From: CAVQGM01 sp963712065
GTDB lineage: Bacteria > Actinomycetota > Acidimicrobiia > Acidimicrobiales > Acidimicrobilacustridaceae
Length of the DNA: 64,000 nucleotides
Assembly (NCBI GenBank): GCA_963712065.1
Contig: CAVQGM010000002.1
Span: 1,736,001 to 1,800,000, forward strand
Direction of reading: 5' to 3'
Made by a program: the position numbers and the translations under genes. The notes beneath the pieces were generated by a model, which did no database searches, was not told the origin of the DNA, and worked only from the letters and a program-made list of their open reading frames with translations. The first letter of the stretch is position 1. Each line of letters starts with the position of its first letter. Shown piece by piece: positions 26,366 to 34,403 of the stretch.

Positions 26366-26997
26366 GCGTCGCCGACCCGTCACCCGCATCCGACGACGAC
26401 CCCTCCGTCGCCGGGTTGCCCGGCCACGTCCTCGGCGACGAGCACGACGGGCCCCTGCCGCCCCCGCACCGCCAACGGGCCATCCACCGGTTCGACGACG
26501 CCGTCGATCGCAGCCTCGTCGGGCTCCGCGGTCGAGAACCGCTCGACCGCATCCTCTACGCCATCACCGAGCTGGCCGACTTCAGCCTGCTGTGGCACCT
26601 CCTCGGTTGGACCCGGGCCCTCGCCGACGACGACCAGGTCATCCCCGCCGTCCGGTTGTCGGCGGCCCTCGGCGCCGAGACGATCATCGTCAACGGCGTC
26701 CTGAAGACCCTCTTCAAGCGCGAGCGACCGGTCGAGCAGGCGCCCCGTCCGCACCGCCTGCGGGTGCCGCTCACGACCAGCTTCCCGAGCGGCCACGCCA
26801 GCTCGGCCACCATGTCGGCCATGCTCCTCGGCGACACCAGCCGGGTGCCCGCGGCATGGGCGGGTCTCGCCGCGGTCGTGGCCGTCAGCCGGGTGCACGT
26901 GCGCATCCACCACGCCTCGGACGTGATCGGCGGCGTGGCGGTCGGCGTCGCCCTCGGCGTGGCCGCCCGCCGGGTGTGGCCACTCCCCCGTCGCTGA
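26362..26997 (+). CDS. PAP2 family phosphatase
   Basis: The 211-residue membrane protein has the three PAP2 phosphatase motifs: KTLFKRERP (KX6RP), FPSGHASS (PSGH) and SRVHVRIHHASD (SRX5H). The catalytic histidines and arginine are intact. Such enzymes dephosphorylate lipid phosphates such as phosphatidic acid or isoprenyl pyrophosphates in the membrane. GTG 26362 overlaps the upstream stop and also has TACCAT 7 nt upstream (26349-26354), so it may be both coupled and independently started. Confidence 0.85.
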   Translation: MSVADPSPASDDDPSVAGLPGHVLGDEHDGPLPPPHRQRAIHRFDDAVDRSLVGLRGREPLDRILYAITELADFSLLWHLLGWTRALADDDQVIPAVRLSAALGAETIIVNGVLKTLFKRERPVEQAPRPHRLRVPLTTSFPSGHASSATMSAMLLGDTSRVPAAWAGLAAVVAVSRVHVRIHHASDVIGGVAVGVALGVAARRVWPLPRR

Positions 26998-27059
26998 GCC
27001 CGCCCGGTCCACGGGGGCGGGAGGGGAATGCGCCCCCGGGCCGGCCGGTTGGACGGCCC

Positions 27060-27662
27060 ATGCCGCTCACCTTCGCCGTCACGTGGGACTACCGCTGCCC
27101 GTTCGCCCGCAACGCCCACGACCGGATCGTCGAGGGGCTCCGCGCCGGCGCCGACTGGGACGTCACCTTCGTGCCCTTCTCCCTCGGGCAGGTGCACGTG
27201 GCCGAGGGAGACCCCGACATCTGGGACACGCCCGAGCGCGACAGCGGTCTGCTCGCCCTCCAGGCCGGGGTCGTCGTGCGCGATCGCCACCCCGACCGGT
27301 TCCTCGACGTCCACCAGGCCCTCTTCGACGCCCGACACGAGCACGGGTTGCACCTCAAGGACGAGGCGGTGGTCCGGGATGCCCTGCGGGCCAACCACGT
27401 CGACGCCGACGCCGTCTTCGCCGAGATCGCCGCCGGCGTACCGCTCGAGACGATCCGCAAGGAGCACGAGTCGGCGGCGAGCACCCACGACGTGTGGGGC
27501 GTCCCCACCTTCATCGCCGGCGACCACGCGGTGTTCGTCAGGCTCATGACCCCGGCCGACGGTGACGGCGAACAAGCCCGCACCTCGATCGAGCGCATCA
27601 TCGGCCTGCTCCGCGGTTGGCCCGAGCTCAACGAGTTCAAGCACACCAGCCTGTCCCGCTGA
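27060..27662 (+). CDS. DsbA family protein with single-cysteine CPFA site
   Basis: The 200-residue protein is a thioredoxin-fold DsbA / FrnE-like member: TWDYRCPFARNAHDR, then a helical insertion, and VWGVPTFIAGD with the cis-proline. The active site has one cysteine (CPFA), so disulfide oxidase activity is unlikely; glutathione- or mycothiol-linked transferase or isomerase roles occur in such relatives. No signal peptide is visible. ATG 27060 is the likely start. The protein is cytoplasmic by inference. Confidence 0.75.
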   Translation: MPLTFAVTWDYRCPFARNAHDRIVEGLRAGADWDVTFVPFSLGQVHVAEGDPDIWDTPERDSGLLALQAGVVVRDRHPDRFLDVHQALFDARHEHGLHLKDEAVVRDALRANHVDADAVFAEIAAGVPLETIRKEHESAASTHDVWGVPTFIAGDHAVFVRLMTPADGDGEQARTSIERIIGLLRGWPELNEFKHTSLSR

Positions 27663-27693
27663 CGCGACCCCCGCCCGACGCCCGACGCTGGTT

Positions 27694-27699
27694 TACGCT
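27694..27699 (+). promoter_or_regulatory. -10 (TACGCT) of the WS/DGAT gene
   Basis: TACGCT ends 7 nt before ATG 27707, in the 44-bp gap after the DsbA-like gene. Confidence 0.45.
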
Positions 27700-27706
27700 G
27701 GCCTCG

Positions 27707-29106
27707 ATGGCCGAACGGGACCTTCGCGGCGATCGTCGCATGTCCGACATCGAGGCGTTGATGTGGGCGGTCGAGAAGGACCCCTACCTCGACCCGACCT
27801 TCGGCAGCGTCACCCTGCTCGACCGCCCGCCCGACCTCGACCGGCTACGCCGTCGTCTGCTGCGGATGGTCCACCGCATCCCCCGGCTCCACCAGCGGGT
27901 CGTGCCGTCGTTCGGCCGTCTCGCCCCACCCGAGTGGCACGACGACGTCGACTTCGACATCGACCACCACCTGCGACGGATCGTCCTCCCCGCACCGGGC
28001 ACCGTCCGGCAGCTGTACGACCTGGCCGCCACCATCGTCCACGACCCGCTCGACCGGACTCGTCCCCTGTGGGAGTTCACCGTCGTCGGCGGGGTCGAGG
28101 GGGGCGAGCCGCGCTCGTCCAGAAGATGCACCACACCGTCACCGACGGTGAGGGCGGGATCCGCATGTCCGAGCAGTTCATCGACGCGACCCGCGAGGCA
28201 CCCGACGTCGACGAGGTGGTGATCCGTGCCGAGCCCGGTCCCCCCAGGCCCGACCTCGTCCACGCCGTGTCCGACGCCGTCGTCGACACCTGGCGGCGAG
28301 CCCTCGGCATCACCCACCGGGCGGCGGGCGGCGGCGCCGCCGCCGTCGCCCATCCGAGCCGGGTCGTCGCCCTCCCCGGCGACGTCGTCGAACTGGCCCG
28401 GTCCGCGCTCCGCCAGGTCGCAGTGACCGATCGGGCCCACTCGCCGATCTGGGTCGAGCGGTCGCTCGAGCGGCGCCTCGAAGTGCTCGACGTGCCCTTC
28501 GACGAGGCCCAGCGGGCGGCCAAGGGTCTCGGCGGCAGCCTCAACGACGTGTTCGTGACCGGTGTCGCCGGGGGCGCCGGCCGCTACCACCGCGAGCTCG
28601 GCGCCCCGGTCGACTGGCTGCGCATGGCGATGCCCGTGTCGACCCGCGCCGACAGCTCGGCCGGGGGCAACGCCTTCGTGCCCACCCGCGTGCTCGTGCC
28701 GGCCGGCATCGAGGATCCGGTCGAGCGGTTCCGGGTCACCAGCGCGGCGCTCACCCGCACCAAGCACGAACGGGTCATCGGCGCCGTCGGCCCGCTCGCC
28801 GGCGTGGCCAACCTGTTGCCCACCTCGGTGCTGGCCCGCGTGGCCAGGGACCAGGCCCGCACGATCGACTTCACCACGTCCAACGTGCGGGCCGCGCCGT
28901 TCGAGCTGTTCATCGCCGGTGCCCGCATCGACGCGACCTACGCCCTCGGCCCGGTGTCGAACACCGCGTTCAACCTGACGATGATGTCCTACCGCGGGAG
29001 CCTCGACATGGGCCTGCACCTCGACGCCGGCGCCGTACCCGAGCCCGCGCACCTCCGACGGGCGCTCGAGGAGTCGTTCGCCGAGCTGCTCGCCGCCGGC
29101 GCCTGA
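27707..29106 (+). CDS. Wax ester synthase/diacylglycerol acyltransferase (WS/DGAT), one frameshift
   Basis: The joined product is about 466 residues. The first frame gives MSDIEALMW, HRIPRLHQRVVP and PLDRTRPLWEF; the second, from about 28105, gives the catalytic HHTVTDG (residues 142-148), SLNDVFVTG, MAMPVSTRAD and FTTSNVRAAPFELFIAG. Adding one G to the G6 run at 28099-28104 restores GGRAALVQKMHHTVTDG. The enzyme makes storage wax esters or triacylglycerol from acyl-CoA. It has its own -10 and is followed by a strong hairpin. The frameshift could be a base-call error or a real mutation. Confidence 0.85.
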
Positions 29107-29127
29107 CGCGCCGACCGGGGAACGCAG

Positions 29128-29160
29128 ACGGCGAGGTCACCCTCTCGGGGACCTCGCCGT
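29128..29160 (+). terminator. Bidirectional hairpin after the WS/DGAT gene
   Basis: ACGGCGAGGTC pairs perfectly with GACCTCGCCGT around an 11-nt loop between two convergent genes. A second palindrome, GGCGCATGCGCC (29161-29172), follows at once. No T-run is present. Confidence 0.6.
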
Positions 29161-29206
29161 GGCGCATGCGCCCTGACGGGCGGTGGATCGGTCGGCCGGG
29201 GGCCGG

Positions 29207-29377
29207 CTAGTTGGTCGACGCAGCCTCGAGCTCGGTCGTCAACAGGAGGCGCACGTCGAGCAGGAGGTTCGCGACCTCGTCGGTGGACACGAGCTCACGG
29301 TGCATGATGTCACCCAGGCCACGATCGATGAGGGCCAGGGCTTCGCTGATCGCTTCCACCTCGCTGGTCTCGGTCAT
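29207..29377 (-). CDS. Small conserved protein (56 aa)
   Basis: The short frame from ATG 29377 is preceded by GGAGAGA. It encodes a helical, slightly acidic peptide (MTETSEVEAISEALALIDRG and a second helix containing LLLDVRLLLTTELEAA), which looks like a two-helix protein. I recognise no family. A longer frame opens at 29500 but its extra part is low-quality coding. The upstream 264 bp to the kinase gene holds no other gene. Confidence 0.5.
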   Translation of the reverse strand: MTETSEVEAISEALALIDRGLGDIMHRELVSTDEVANLLLDVRLLLTTELEAASTN

Positions 29378-29641
29378 GTCTCTCCCCGTTCGTGGGTGTC
29401 GCCGAGATGGCGGCACCTCGTGGAACCCCGTCCTGTCCGTGGGTGTTCCGTGACATCCGTCAGTGTGTCGTGACGGCCGACCCGGTGACCACCCGATCAC
29501 CCTACCGGTGGGGGGTGACGCGTGTGGTGACGCGAGTGTTTCGTCGGTGTTTTTCTTCTCCCCGGAAGGTGAACCGCTCCCACGATCGCACGGTGGCTCC
29601 CGACCCGGCCAGACCCGTTCGCGTCACTAGCCTGACGGCTC
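29378..29641. other. 264-bp divergent gap before the kinase gene
   Basis: No coding potential is apparent. The left part contains the small gene's ribosome site; the middle has a local T-rich patch (GTGTTTTTCTTCTCC, 29547-29561); the right end has TAGCCT (29628-29633), 8 nt before the kinase GTG. I see no other structure. Confidence 0.5.
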
Positions 29642-31063
29642 GTGCAGTACGTGGTCCAGCACCGCCTCGGACGGGGCGGCTCGGGTGTCGTCGACCTCGC
29701 CCTCGACCCAGCGGGACGTCCCGTCGCGCTCAAACGGCTCGCCCTCCACGGGAGCGCCCAGGAGCTCGAGCGGGCGCGGCTGCGCGTGCACCGCGAGGTC
29801 GAGGCCCTGCGACGCCTCGACCACCCCGCCATCGTCGGGTTGCTCGACGTGGTCGACGACGGCGACGACCTCGTCCTGGTCATGCCCCACCTCTCGGGTG
29901 GCACCCTCGGCGACCACGTGCGGGCACGGGGGCCGCTGCACCCGGGGCAGGTGTCGGTGCTGGCCGACCGCCTGCTCGACGCGTTGGCCGCCGCCCACCG
30001 CCTCGGCATCGTCCACCGCGACCTCAAGCCGGGCAACGTCCTGTTCGACGCCGCCGGCAACGCCTACCTCGCCGACTTCGGCATGGCCAGCTTCCGCGAC
30101 GCCACGAGCGGCCTCACCGCGACCGGCATGATCGTCGGCACGCCCGAGTTCATGGCCCCCGAGCAGGCCCGCGGTGAGACGGCCACGGCCGCCAGCGACG
30201 TGTTCTCGATGGGGGCCACCCTCCTGTTCGCGGCGACCGGCCGAACGCCGTACGGCCGGGGCGACCCGCGCATCGTGCTCCAGCTCGCGGCCCGGGGTCG
30301 CGTCGCGCCCATCCCGTCGTGGGTCGACACGGGCGTGCGCCGGCGCCTCGAGCCGATGTTGCGCCGCGACGCCCGGCGTCGCCCCACCGCGGCCGAGGCG
30401 GCCGGCGGGCCGGCGGGCACCCTGGTCCGCTCGGCGGTGACGAGGCGGGCGGTCCCGCTGGCCGTCGCCGCTGCCGCGCTCCTCGGCGTCCTCGGCATCG
30501 CCGCCACCCTCGCCCTGGCCCTGCGCACCGGTTCCTCCGAGGCCGCCGGCCCTCCGGCGTCACCGACCCCGTCGTCGACCCAGCCACCGTGCAGCCCGCT
30601 CCCCTACCAGCCGTGCGGTCAACCGGTGGCGGCGTTCACCGACGGCGTGCGCTGCATCGCCGACCACGCCGACTACGACGGCGATGCCGGCAACGGGTGC
30701 GAGGCGGCACCCGACGACGTGGACGGCGACGCCCTGCGCACCCGCATCCAGGCCAACCTGGTGCCGGCGGGCGACATCGACCGCTACCCGACCGAGGTGG
30801 GCGACGGCTTCGACCTGTTCTGCGACGGCACGTTCACCGTCGCCCTGACCGCACCGGCGGGCACGTCGATGCGCCTCGAGGTGCTCGACGGCGACGACGT
30901 CGTCGACACCGCGGTCAGCAGGGACGGACGGCCCGCGTCGGTGTCGCTCTACGAGACCGACTGCTTCGGCGACGACTCGACCGAGCTCGTCACCCGGGTC
31001 AGCTGGGTGGGTGACGCCCGTTCGGCCGACCCCTACCGCCTCGAGCGCCGCGGCAGCTTCTAA
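29642..31063 (+). CDS. Ser/Thr protein kinase with extracellular cysteine-containing domain
   Basis: The 473-residue protein is a bacterial Hanks-type kinase: glycine loop GRGGSGVV (10-17), catalytic K31, HRDLKP (125-130), DFG (145-147) and APE (172-174) are all present. A membrane helix at about residues 270-293 follows, then a proline/serine linker and an extracellular domain with six or more cysteines and an aspartate-rich YDGDAGNGCEAAPDDVDGD patch. PASTA repeats are absent, so it is not a PknB-type. It phosphorylates Ser/Thr in response to an unknown external signal. GTG 29642 is supported by TAGCCT. The stop TAA is part of the next gene's -10. Confidence 0.85.
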   Translation: MQYVVQHRLGRGGSGVVDLALDPAGRPVALKRLALHGSAQELERARLRVHREVEALRRLDHPAIVGLLDVVDDGDDLVLVMPHLSGGTLGDHVRARGPLHPGQVSVLADRLLDALAAAHRLGIVHRDLKPGNVLFDAAGNAYLADFGMASFRDATSGLTATGMIVGTPEFMAPEQARGETATAASDVFSMGATLLFAATGRTPYGRGDPRIVLQLAARGRVAPIPSWVDTGVRRRLEPMLRRDARRRPTAAEAAGGPAGTLVRSAVTRRAVPLAVAAAALLGVLGIAATLALALRTGSSEAAGPPASPTPSSTQPPCSPLPYQPCGQPVAAFTDGVRCIADHADYDGDAGNGCEAAPDDVDGDALRTRIQANLVPAGDIDRYPTEVGDGFDLFCDGTFTVALTAPAGTSMRLEVLDGDDVVDTAVSRDGRPASVSLYETDCFGDDSTELVTRVSWVGDARSADPYRLERRGSF

Positions 31064-31066
31064 GGT
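31061..31066 (+). promoter_or_regulatory. -10 (TAAGGT) formed from the kinase stop codon
   Basis: TAAGGT includes the TAA stop of the kinase gene and lies 6 nt before ATG 31073. Confidence 0.5.
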
Positions 31067-31072
31067 CGGGGC

Positions 31073-32056
31073 ATGTCCTCGGATGCCCCGCTCGGGGTCA
31101 CGTTCGCGAGCTTCATGAACCTCGGCCTCGGGGCGGCCATCGACACGGCCCGGCTCGCCGAGTCCCTCGGCTACCGGTCGTTCTGGACGGCCGAGACCAC
31201 TGGGCCCGAGGCGTTCTCGACCCTCACCGCCGCCGGGGCCGTGGCGCCCTCGCTCGACCTCGGCACCGGCGTGCTGGCCCTGCAGCTGCGAACGCCACCG
31301 CTCGCCGCCATGGGCGCCGCGACCCTCCAGTCGCTCCACCCCGAGCGCGACATCCTCCTCGGGGTCGGCATCTCCTCGCCGGTGGTCACGAGCCAGTGGC
31401 ACGGCGCGCCCTACGGCGACCGCCCCCTCGACCAGGTCCGCGAGTACGTCGCCCTCGTGCGCGAGTGCCTGAGCGGCGAGAGCGTGTCGTTCAAGGGCGA
31501 CTTCTACGAGGTGCGCCGGTTCCGCCTGGGCATCCGCCTCGGCGATCGCCGCCCGAAGATCGTGGTCGGTGCGTTGAACCCGAGGATGCTGCAGCTCGCG
31601 GGGGAGGTCGCCGACGGGGTGCTGCTCAACTACCTGCCCGCCTCCCACGTGCCGTGGTCGGTCGAGCAGGTCCGCAGGGGCGGCGACGCCGCGATCTACG
31701 CCTACGTGCACGTCGGCGTGTGCGAGCGCGAGGACGGCATCGAGGCGGCCCGTCGCGACCTCTTCTCCTACGCGGTGGTGGACGCCTACGCCCGCAACTT
31801 CGTGCGCGCCGGCTTCGGCGACGAGGTCGAGGAGGTGCGGGCCCGCCACGCCGACAAGGACCGCGAGGGCGCGCTGGCCGCCGTGTCCGACCGGATGGTC
31901 GACGCCATCGACGTCATGGGCGACGAGGACCACGTGGCCGCCACCGTGCGCAGCTACGTCGACGCCGGCGTCGAGGTCCCCATCGTCATGCCGCTGCCGT
32001 GGGGGCCCGATCGCATGGCCGTGATCCGGCGCACCCTAGAGGCCGCCGCCGGCTGA
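31073..32056 (+). CDS. LLM class F420-dependent oxidoreductase
   Basis: The 327-residue luciferase-like protein reads GYRSFWTAETTGPEAFSTLT, LGTGVLALQLRTPPLAAMGA, RDILLGVGISSPVVTSQWHG and PKIVVGALNPRMLQLAGEVADG. These match F420-dependent family members with MTH-like barrels. ATG 31073 has its own -10 (31061-31066). The neighbours are a Ser/Thr kinase upstream and an SDR downstream, so a pathway is not obvious. The downstream gap holds tandem repeats and a 48-bp palindrome. Confidence 0.83.
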   Translation: MSSDAPLGVTFASFMNLGLGAAIDTARLAESLGYRSFWTAETTGPEAFSTLTAAGAVAPSLDLGTGVLALQLRTPPLAAMGAATLQSLHPERDILLGVGISSPVVTSQWHGAPYGDRPLDQVREYVALVRECLSGESVSFKGDFYEVRRFRLGIRLGDRRPKIVVGALNPRMLQLAGEVADGVLLNYLPASHVPWSVEQVRRGGDAAIYAYVHVGVCEREDGIEAARRDLFSYAVVDAYARNFVRAGFGDEVEEVRARHADKDREGALAAVSDRMVDAIDVMGDEDHVAATVRSYVDAGVEVPIVMPLPWGPDRMAVIRRTLEAAAG

Positions 32057-32132
32057 CGGCCCGCCAACCCTCGGGCGACCCGCCAACCCTCGGGCGACCC
32101 GCGAACCCTCGGGCGACCCGCCAACCCTCGGG
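32057..32132. repeat. Four 19-bp tandem repeats after the oxidoreductase gene
   Basis: The unit CGACCCGCCAACCCTCGGG occurs at 32076-32094 and 32114-32132 exactly; 32057-32075 and 32095-32113 each differ by one base. The array starts at the base after the stop codon and ends 1 nt before the palindrome. Confidence 0.9.
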
Positions 32133-32133
32133 C

Positions 32134-32181
32134 TTCTGGTGTGAGTTCTGGTCGCCGAAGCGACCAGAACTCACACCAGAA
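32134..32181. repeat. 48-bp palindromic element, copy 1
   Basis: The arms TTCTGGTGTGAG (32134-32145) and CTCACACCAGAA (32170-32181) match the other two copies. In this copy the pairing continues inward to give 21-bp perfect arms around a 6-nt loop. It lies between two plus-strand genes. Confidence 0.85.
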
Positions 32182-32238
32182 CGCGACCTCGATCCGGAGG
32201 GGGTCGGGTGGCCGGACCGGGGGCCTACGATCGGGGCG

Positions 32239-33027
32239 ATGGACGTTCGGGATCGCACGGTGGTCGTCACCGGCGCGGCGTCGGGCATCGGTCGGGCCCT
32301 GGCCCTCCGGTTCGCCGACGACGGCGCCGCCCAGGTGGTCGTGGCCGACCGCGACGACGCCGGTGCCCGGGCCGTGGCCGACGAGGTCGGCTCACGGGGC
32401 GCGGTGGGCGTGGCCGTGGCCGTCGACGTCGCCGTCGAGCAGGAGCTGGCCGACCTGGTCGCCGCCGTCGAGGCCGACGTGGCGCCCATCGACCTGTTCT
32501 GCTCCAACGCCGGCATCCTCGTGATCGGCGGCGTCGAGGTGCCCGACCACGACTGGCGCCGCATCATGGACGTGAACGTCATGGCCCACGTGCACGTCGC
32601 CCGCCACCTCGTGCCCCGCATGGTCGACCGCGGTGGCGGCTACCTGCTCAACACGGCGTCGGCCGCCGGGCTGCTCACCCAGATCGGCTCGGCCCCGTAC
32701 GCCGTCACCAAGCACGCCGCCGTCGCCTTCGCCGAGTGGCTCGCCATCACCTACGGCGAGCGGGGCCTCAAGGTGTCGGTGCTCTGCCCGCAGGCGGTCG
32801 ACACGCCGATGATCGCCGGCACCGTCGAGGGCGGCGTGGCCGGCGTCGACGGCGTCCTCGACCCGGCGGCGGTGGCCGAGGTGGTCAGCGCCGGGCTGGC
32901 CGACGAGCGGTTCCTGATCCTCCCCCACCCCGAGGTCGCCGACTACCTGCGCCGCAAGGGCGACGATCCCGAGCGGTGGATCGCCGGCATGCAGCGCCTG
33001 CAGCGCCGGTTCCTCCCCGAACCGTGA
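32239..33027 (+). CDS. SDR family oxidoreductase
   Basis: The 262-residue short-chain dehydrogenase has the NAD(P) motif TGAASGIGRALALRFADDGA, CSNAGIL, and a catalytic SAAGLLTQIGSAPYAVTK with serine, tyrosine and lysine. LCPQAVDTPMI is the usual proline loop. It probably oxidises or reduces an alcohol; the substrate is unknown. ATG 32239 has TACGAT 7 nt upstream (32226-32231). Its stop overlaps the next gene (GTGA), making a coupled pair. Confidence 0.82.
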   Translation: MDVRDRTVVVTGAASGIGRALALRFADDGAAQVVVADRDDAGARAVADEVGSRGAVGVAVAVDVAVEQELADLVAAVEADVAPIDLFCSNAGILVIGGVEVPDHDWRRIMDVNVMAHVHVARHLVPRMVDRGGGYLLNTASAAGLLTQIGSAPYAVTKHAAVAFAEWLAITYGERGLKVSVLCPQAVDTPMIAGTVEGGVAGVDGVLDPAAVAEVVSAGLADERFLILPHPEVADYLRRKGDDPERWIAGMQRLQRRFLPEP

Positions 33028-33311
33028 GCCCTCGCCCCGACCCGCCCGCCGACGACACCGGCCTCGTCGAGCTCGGCCTGCGACCCGGCGCCCGGGTGCG
33101 CTTCCGCCGCGACGAGGGGCAGCGCTGGCGCGACGCGGTGGTCGAGCGGCGCGAGCGCGACGGCAGCATCGGGTTGCGAGACGGCAAGGGCGCGTCCCGG
33201 GCCATCCCCATCGAGCGCATCGAGGTCCGCACCGAGGGGCCCCGCGGCGGGGTCGTCTGGGAGCCCCTCGCCGAGCGGGCGGCCCGAGCCGAGCAGATGA
33301 AGCTGCTGTAG
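33024..33311 (+). CDS. Small protein, unknown function
   Basis: The 95-residue product starts at GTG 33024 inside the SDR stop codon. It is arginine-rich with strands RVRFRRDEGQRWRDAVVERR and SIGLRDGKGASRAIPIERIE, suggesting a small SH3- or Tudor-like barrel that could bind nucleic acid. That is a weak inference. The stop codon touches the next gene's GTG (33312), so three genes are tightly linked. Confidence 0.6.
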   Translation: MSPRPDPPADDTGLVELGLRPGARVRFRRDEGQRWRDAVVERRERDGSIGLRDGKGASRAIPIERIEVRTEGPRGGVVWEPLAERAARAEQMKLL

Positions 33312-34379
33312 GTGGACGAGGCCACGGCCCGGGTCTACGAGGCCCGGGCGAGCGAGTGGGAGGCCCGCCGCACCCCCGACCCCACCGCCGCCGAGGCGTT
33401 CGGGGCCGACGTCGCCCGGGCCCGGCGCGGCCGCCCCGTGGTCGACCTCGGCTGCGGTCCGGGGTGGTTCACCGCCGGCCTCGGTGACCGGGCGATCGCC
33501 CTCGACGGGGCGCGGGCCATGCTCGACCTGGTGCCCGGCCACGCCCCCGACGCCTTCCGCGTGCAGGCCGACCTGGCTCGGCTCCCGTTCCGTCGGGGCT
33601 CGCTCGGCGCCGTGTACGCCAGCAAGAGCTACGTGCACCTGCCCCGGGCCGAGGTGCCGCTCGCCCTGGCCGACCTGCACCACGCCCTGCCCGTCGGTGG
33701 GCTGGCCGAGCTGCTCGTCTTCGCCGGCGATCTCGAGTGGGGCGGCCTCGAGCACGACGACTTCCCCGGGCGGCGGTTCTCGCGGTGGCCCGAGCGGCTG
33801 CTGCGCGACGTGCTGCACGGGGCCGGCTTCGCCATCCGGTCCTGGCGAGCCCAGGAGAGCGGGCTGCGAGTGCGACTCGTCCGGCGGCGGACGCTCCCCG
33901 ACACCGTCGGGCCCGACATGCGGCTCCTGATCGTCGGCCTCAACCCGAGCCTGTACTCGGCCGACGCCGGCGTCGCCTTCGCCCGGCCCGGCAACCGGTT
34001 CTGGCCGGCGGTCCGGCAGGCCGGACTGGTGACCCGCGACCGCGACCCCCGGCACGCCCTCGCGGCCCACGGCCTCGGCCTCACCGACCTCGTGAAGCGG
34101 GCCACCCGCCGGGCCGACGAGCTCTCGCCCGCCGACTTCCGCCGGGGGCGCCGCCGCCTGCAACGGCTGGTCGGGTGGCTCCGGCCGGGGGCCGTGTGCG
34201 TGGTGGGCATCACCGGGTGGCGCCACGCCGTCGACGCCACGGCGACGCTCGGCCGCCAGCCCCCGGTCCTCGGCGAGACGCCGGTCTACGTGATGCCCAA
34301 CCCGAGCGGGCTCAACGCCCACGCCCAGGTGCCCGACCTGGTCGGGCACCTGCGAGCCGCCGCCGCCCTGGCCGGCTGA
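33312..34379 (+). CDS. Methyltransferase-Mug-type DNA glycosylase fusion
   Basis: The 355-residue protein joins two domains. Residues 1-~195 are a class I methyltransferase (VVDLGCGPGWF with the SAM glycine loop at 43-53, a DLARLPFRRGSLG segment, ALPVGG). Residues ~202-355 are a Mug/TDG-family uracil-DNA glycosylase: LIVGLNPS (206-213), ARPGNRFW and MPNPSGLNAH (328-337), the catalytic-asparagine and minor-groove loops. The glycosylase half should excise uracil or thymine from G mismatches. The role of the methyltransferase half is unknown. The frame is continuous, so the fusion is not a sequence error. It is coupled to the upstream small gene. Confidence 0.85.
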   Translation: MDEATARVYEARASEWEARRTPDPTAAEAFGADVARARRGRPVVDLGCGPGWFTAGLGDRAIALDGARAMLDLVPGHAPDAFRVQADLARLPFRRGSLGAVYASKSYVHLPRAEVPLALADLHHALPVGGLAELLVFAGDLEWGGLEHDDFPGRRFSRWPERLLRDVLHGAGFAIRSWRAQESGLRVRLVRRRTLPDTVGPDMRLLIVGLNPSLYSADAGVAFARPGNRFWPAVRQAGLVTRDRDPRHALAAHGLGLTDLVKRATRRADELSPADFRRGRRRLQRLVGWLRPGAVCVVGITGWRHAVDATATLGRQPPVLGETPVYVMPNPSGLNAHAQVPDLVGHLRAAAALAG

Positions 34380-34403
34380 GCCGCCGAGCGGGCGGTCAGG
34401 AGG

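Noticed and set aside
32057..32132. Tandem repeats as a possible CRISPR array
   Set aside because: Units are contiguous with no spacers and no cas genes are present; the same holds for 42975-43058.
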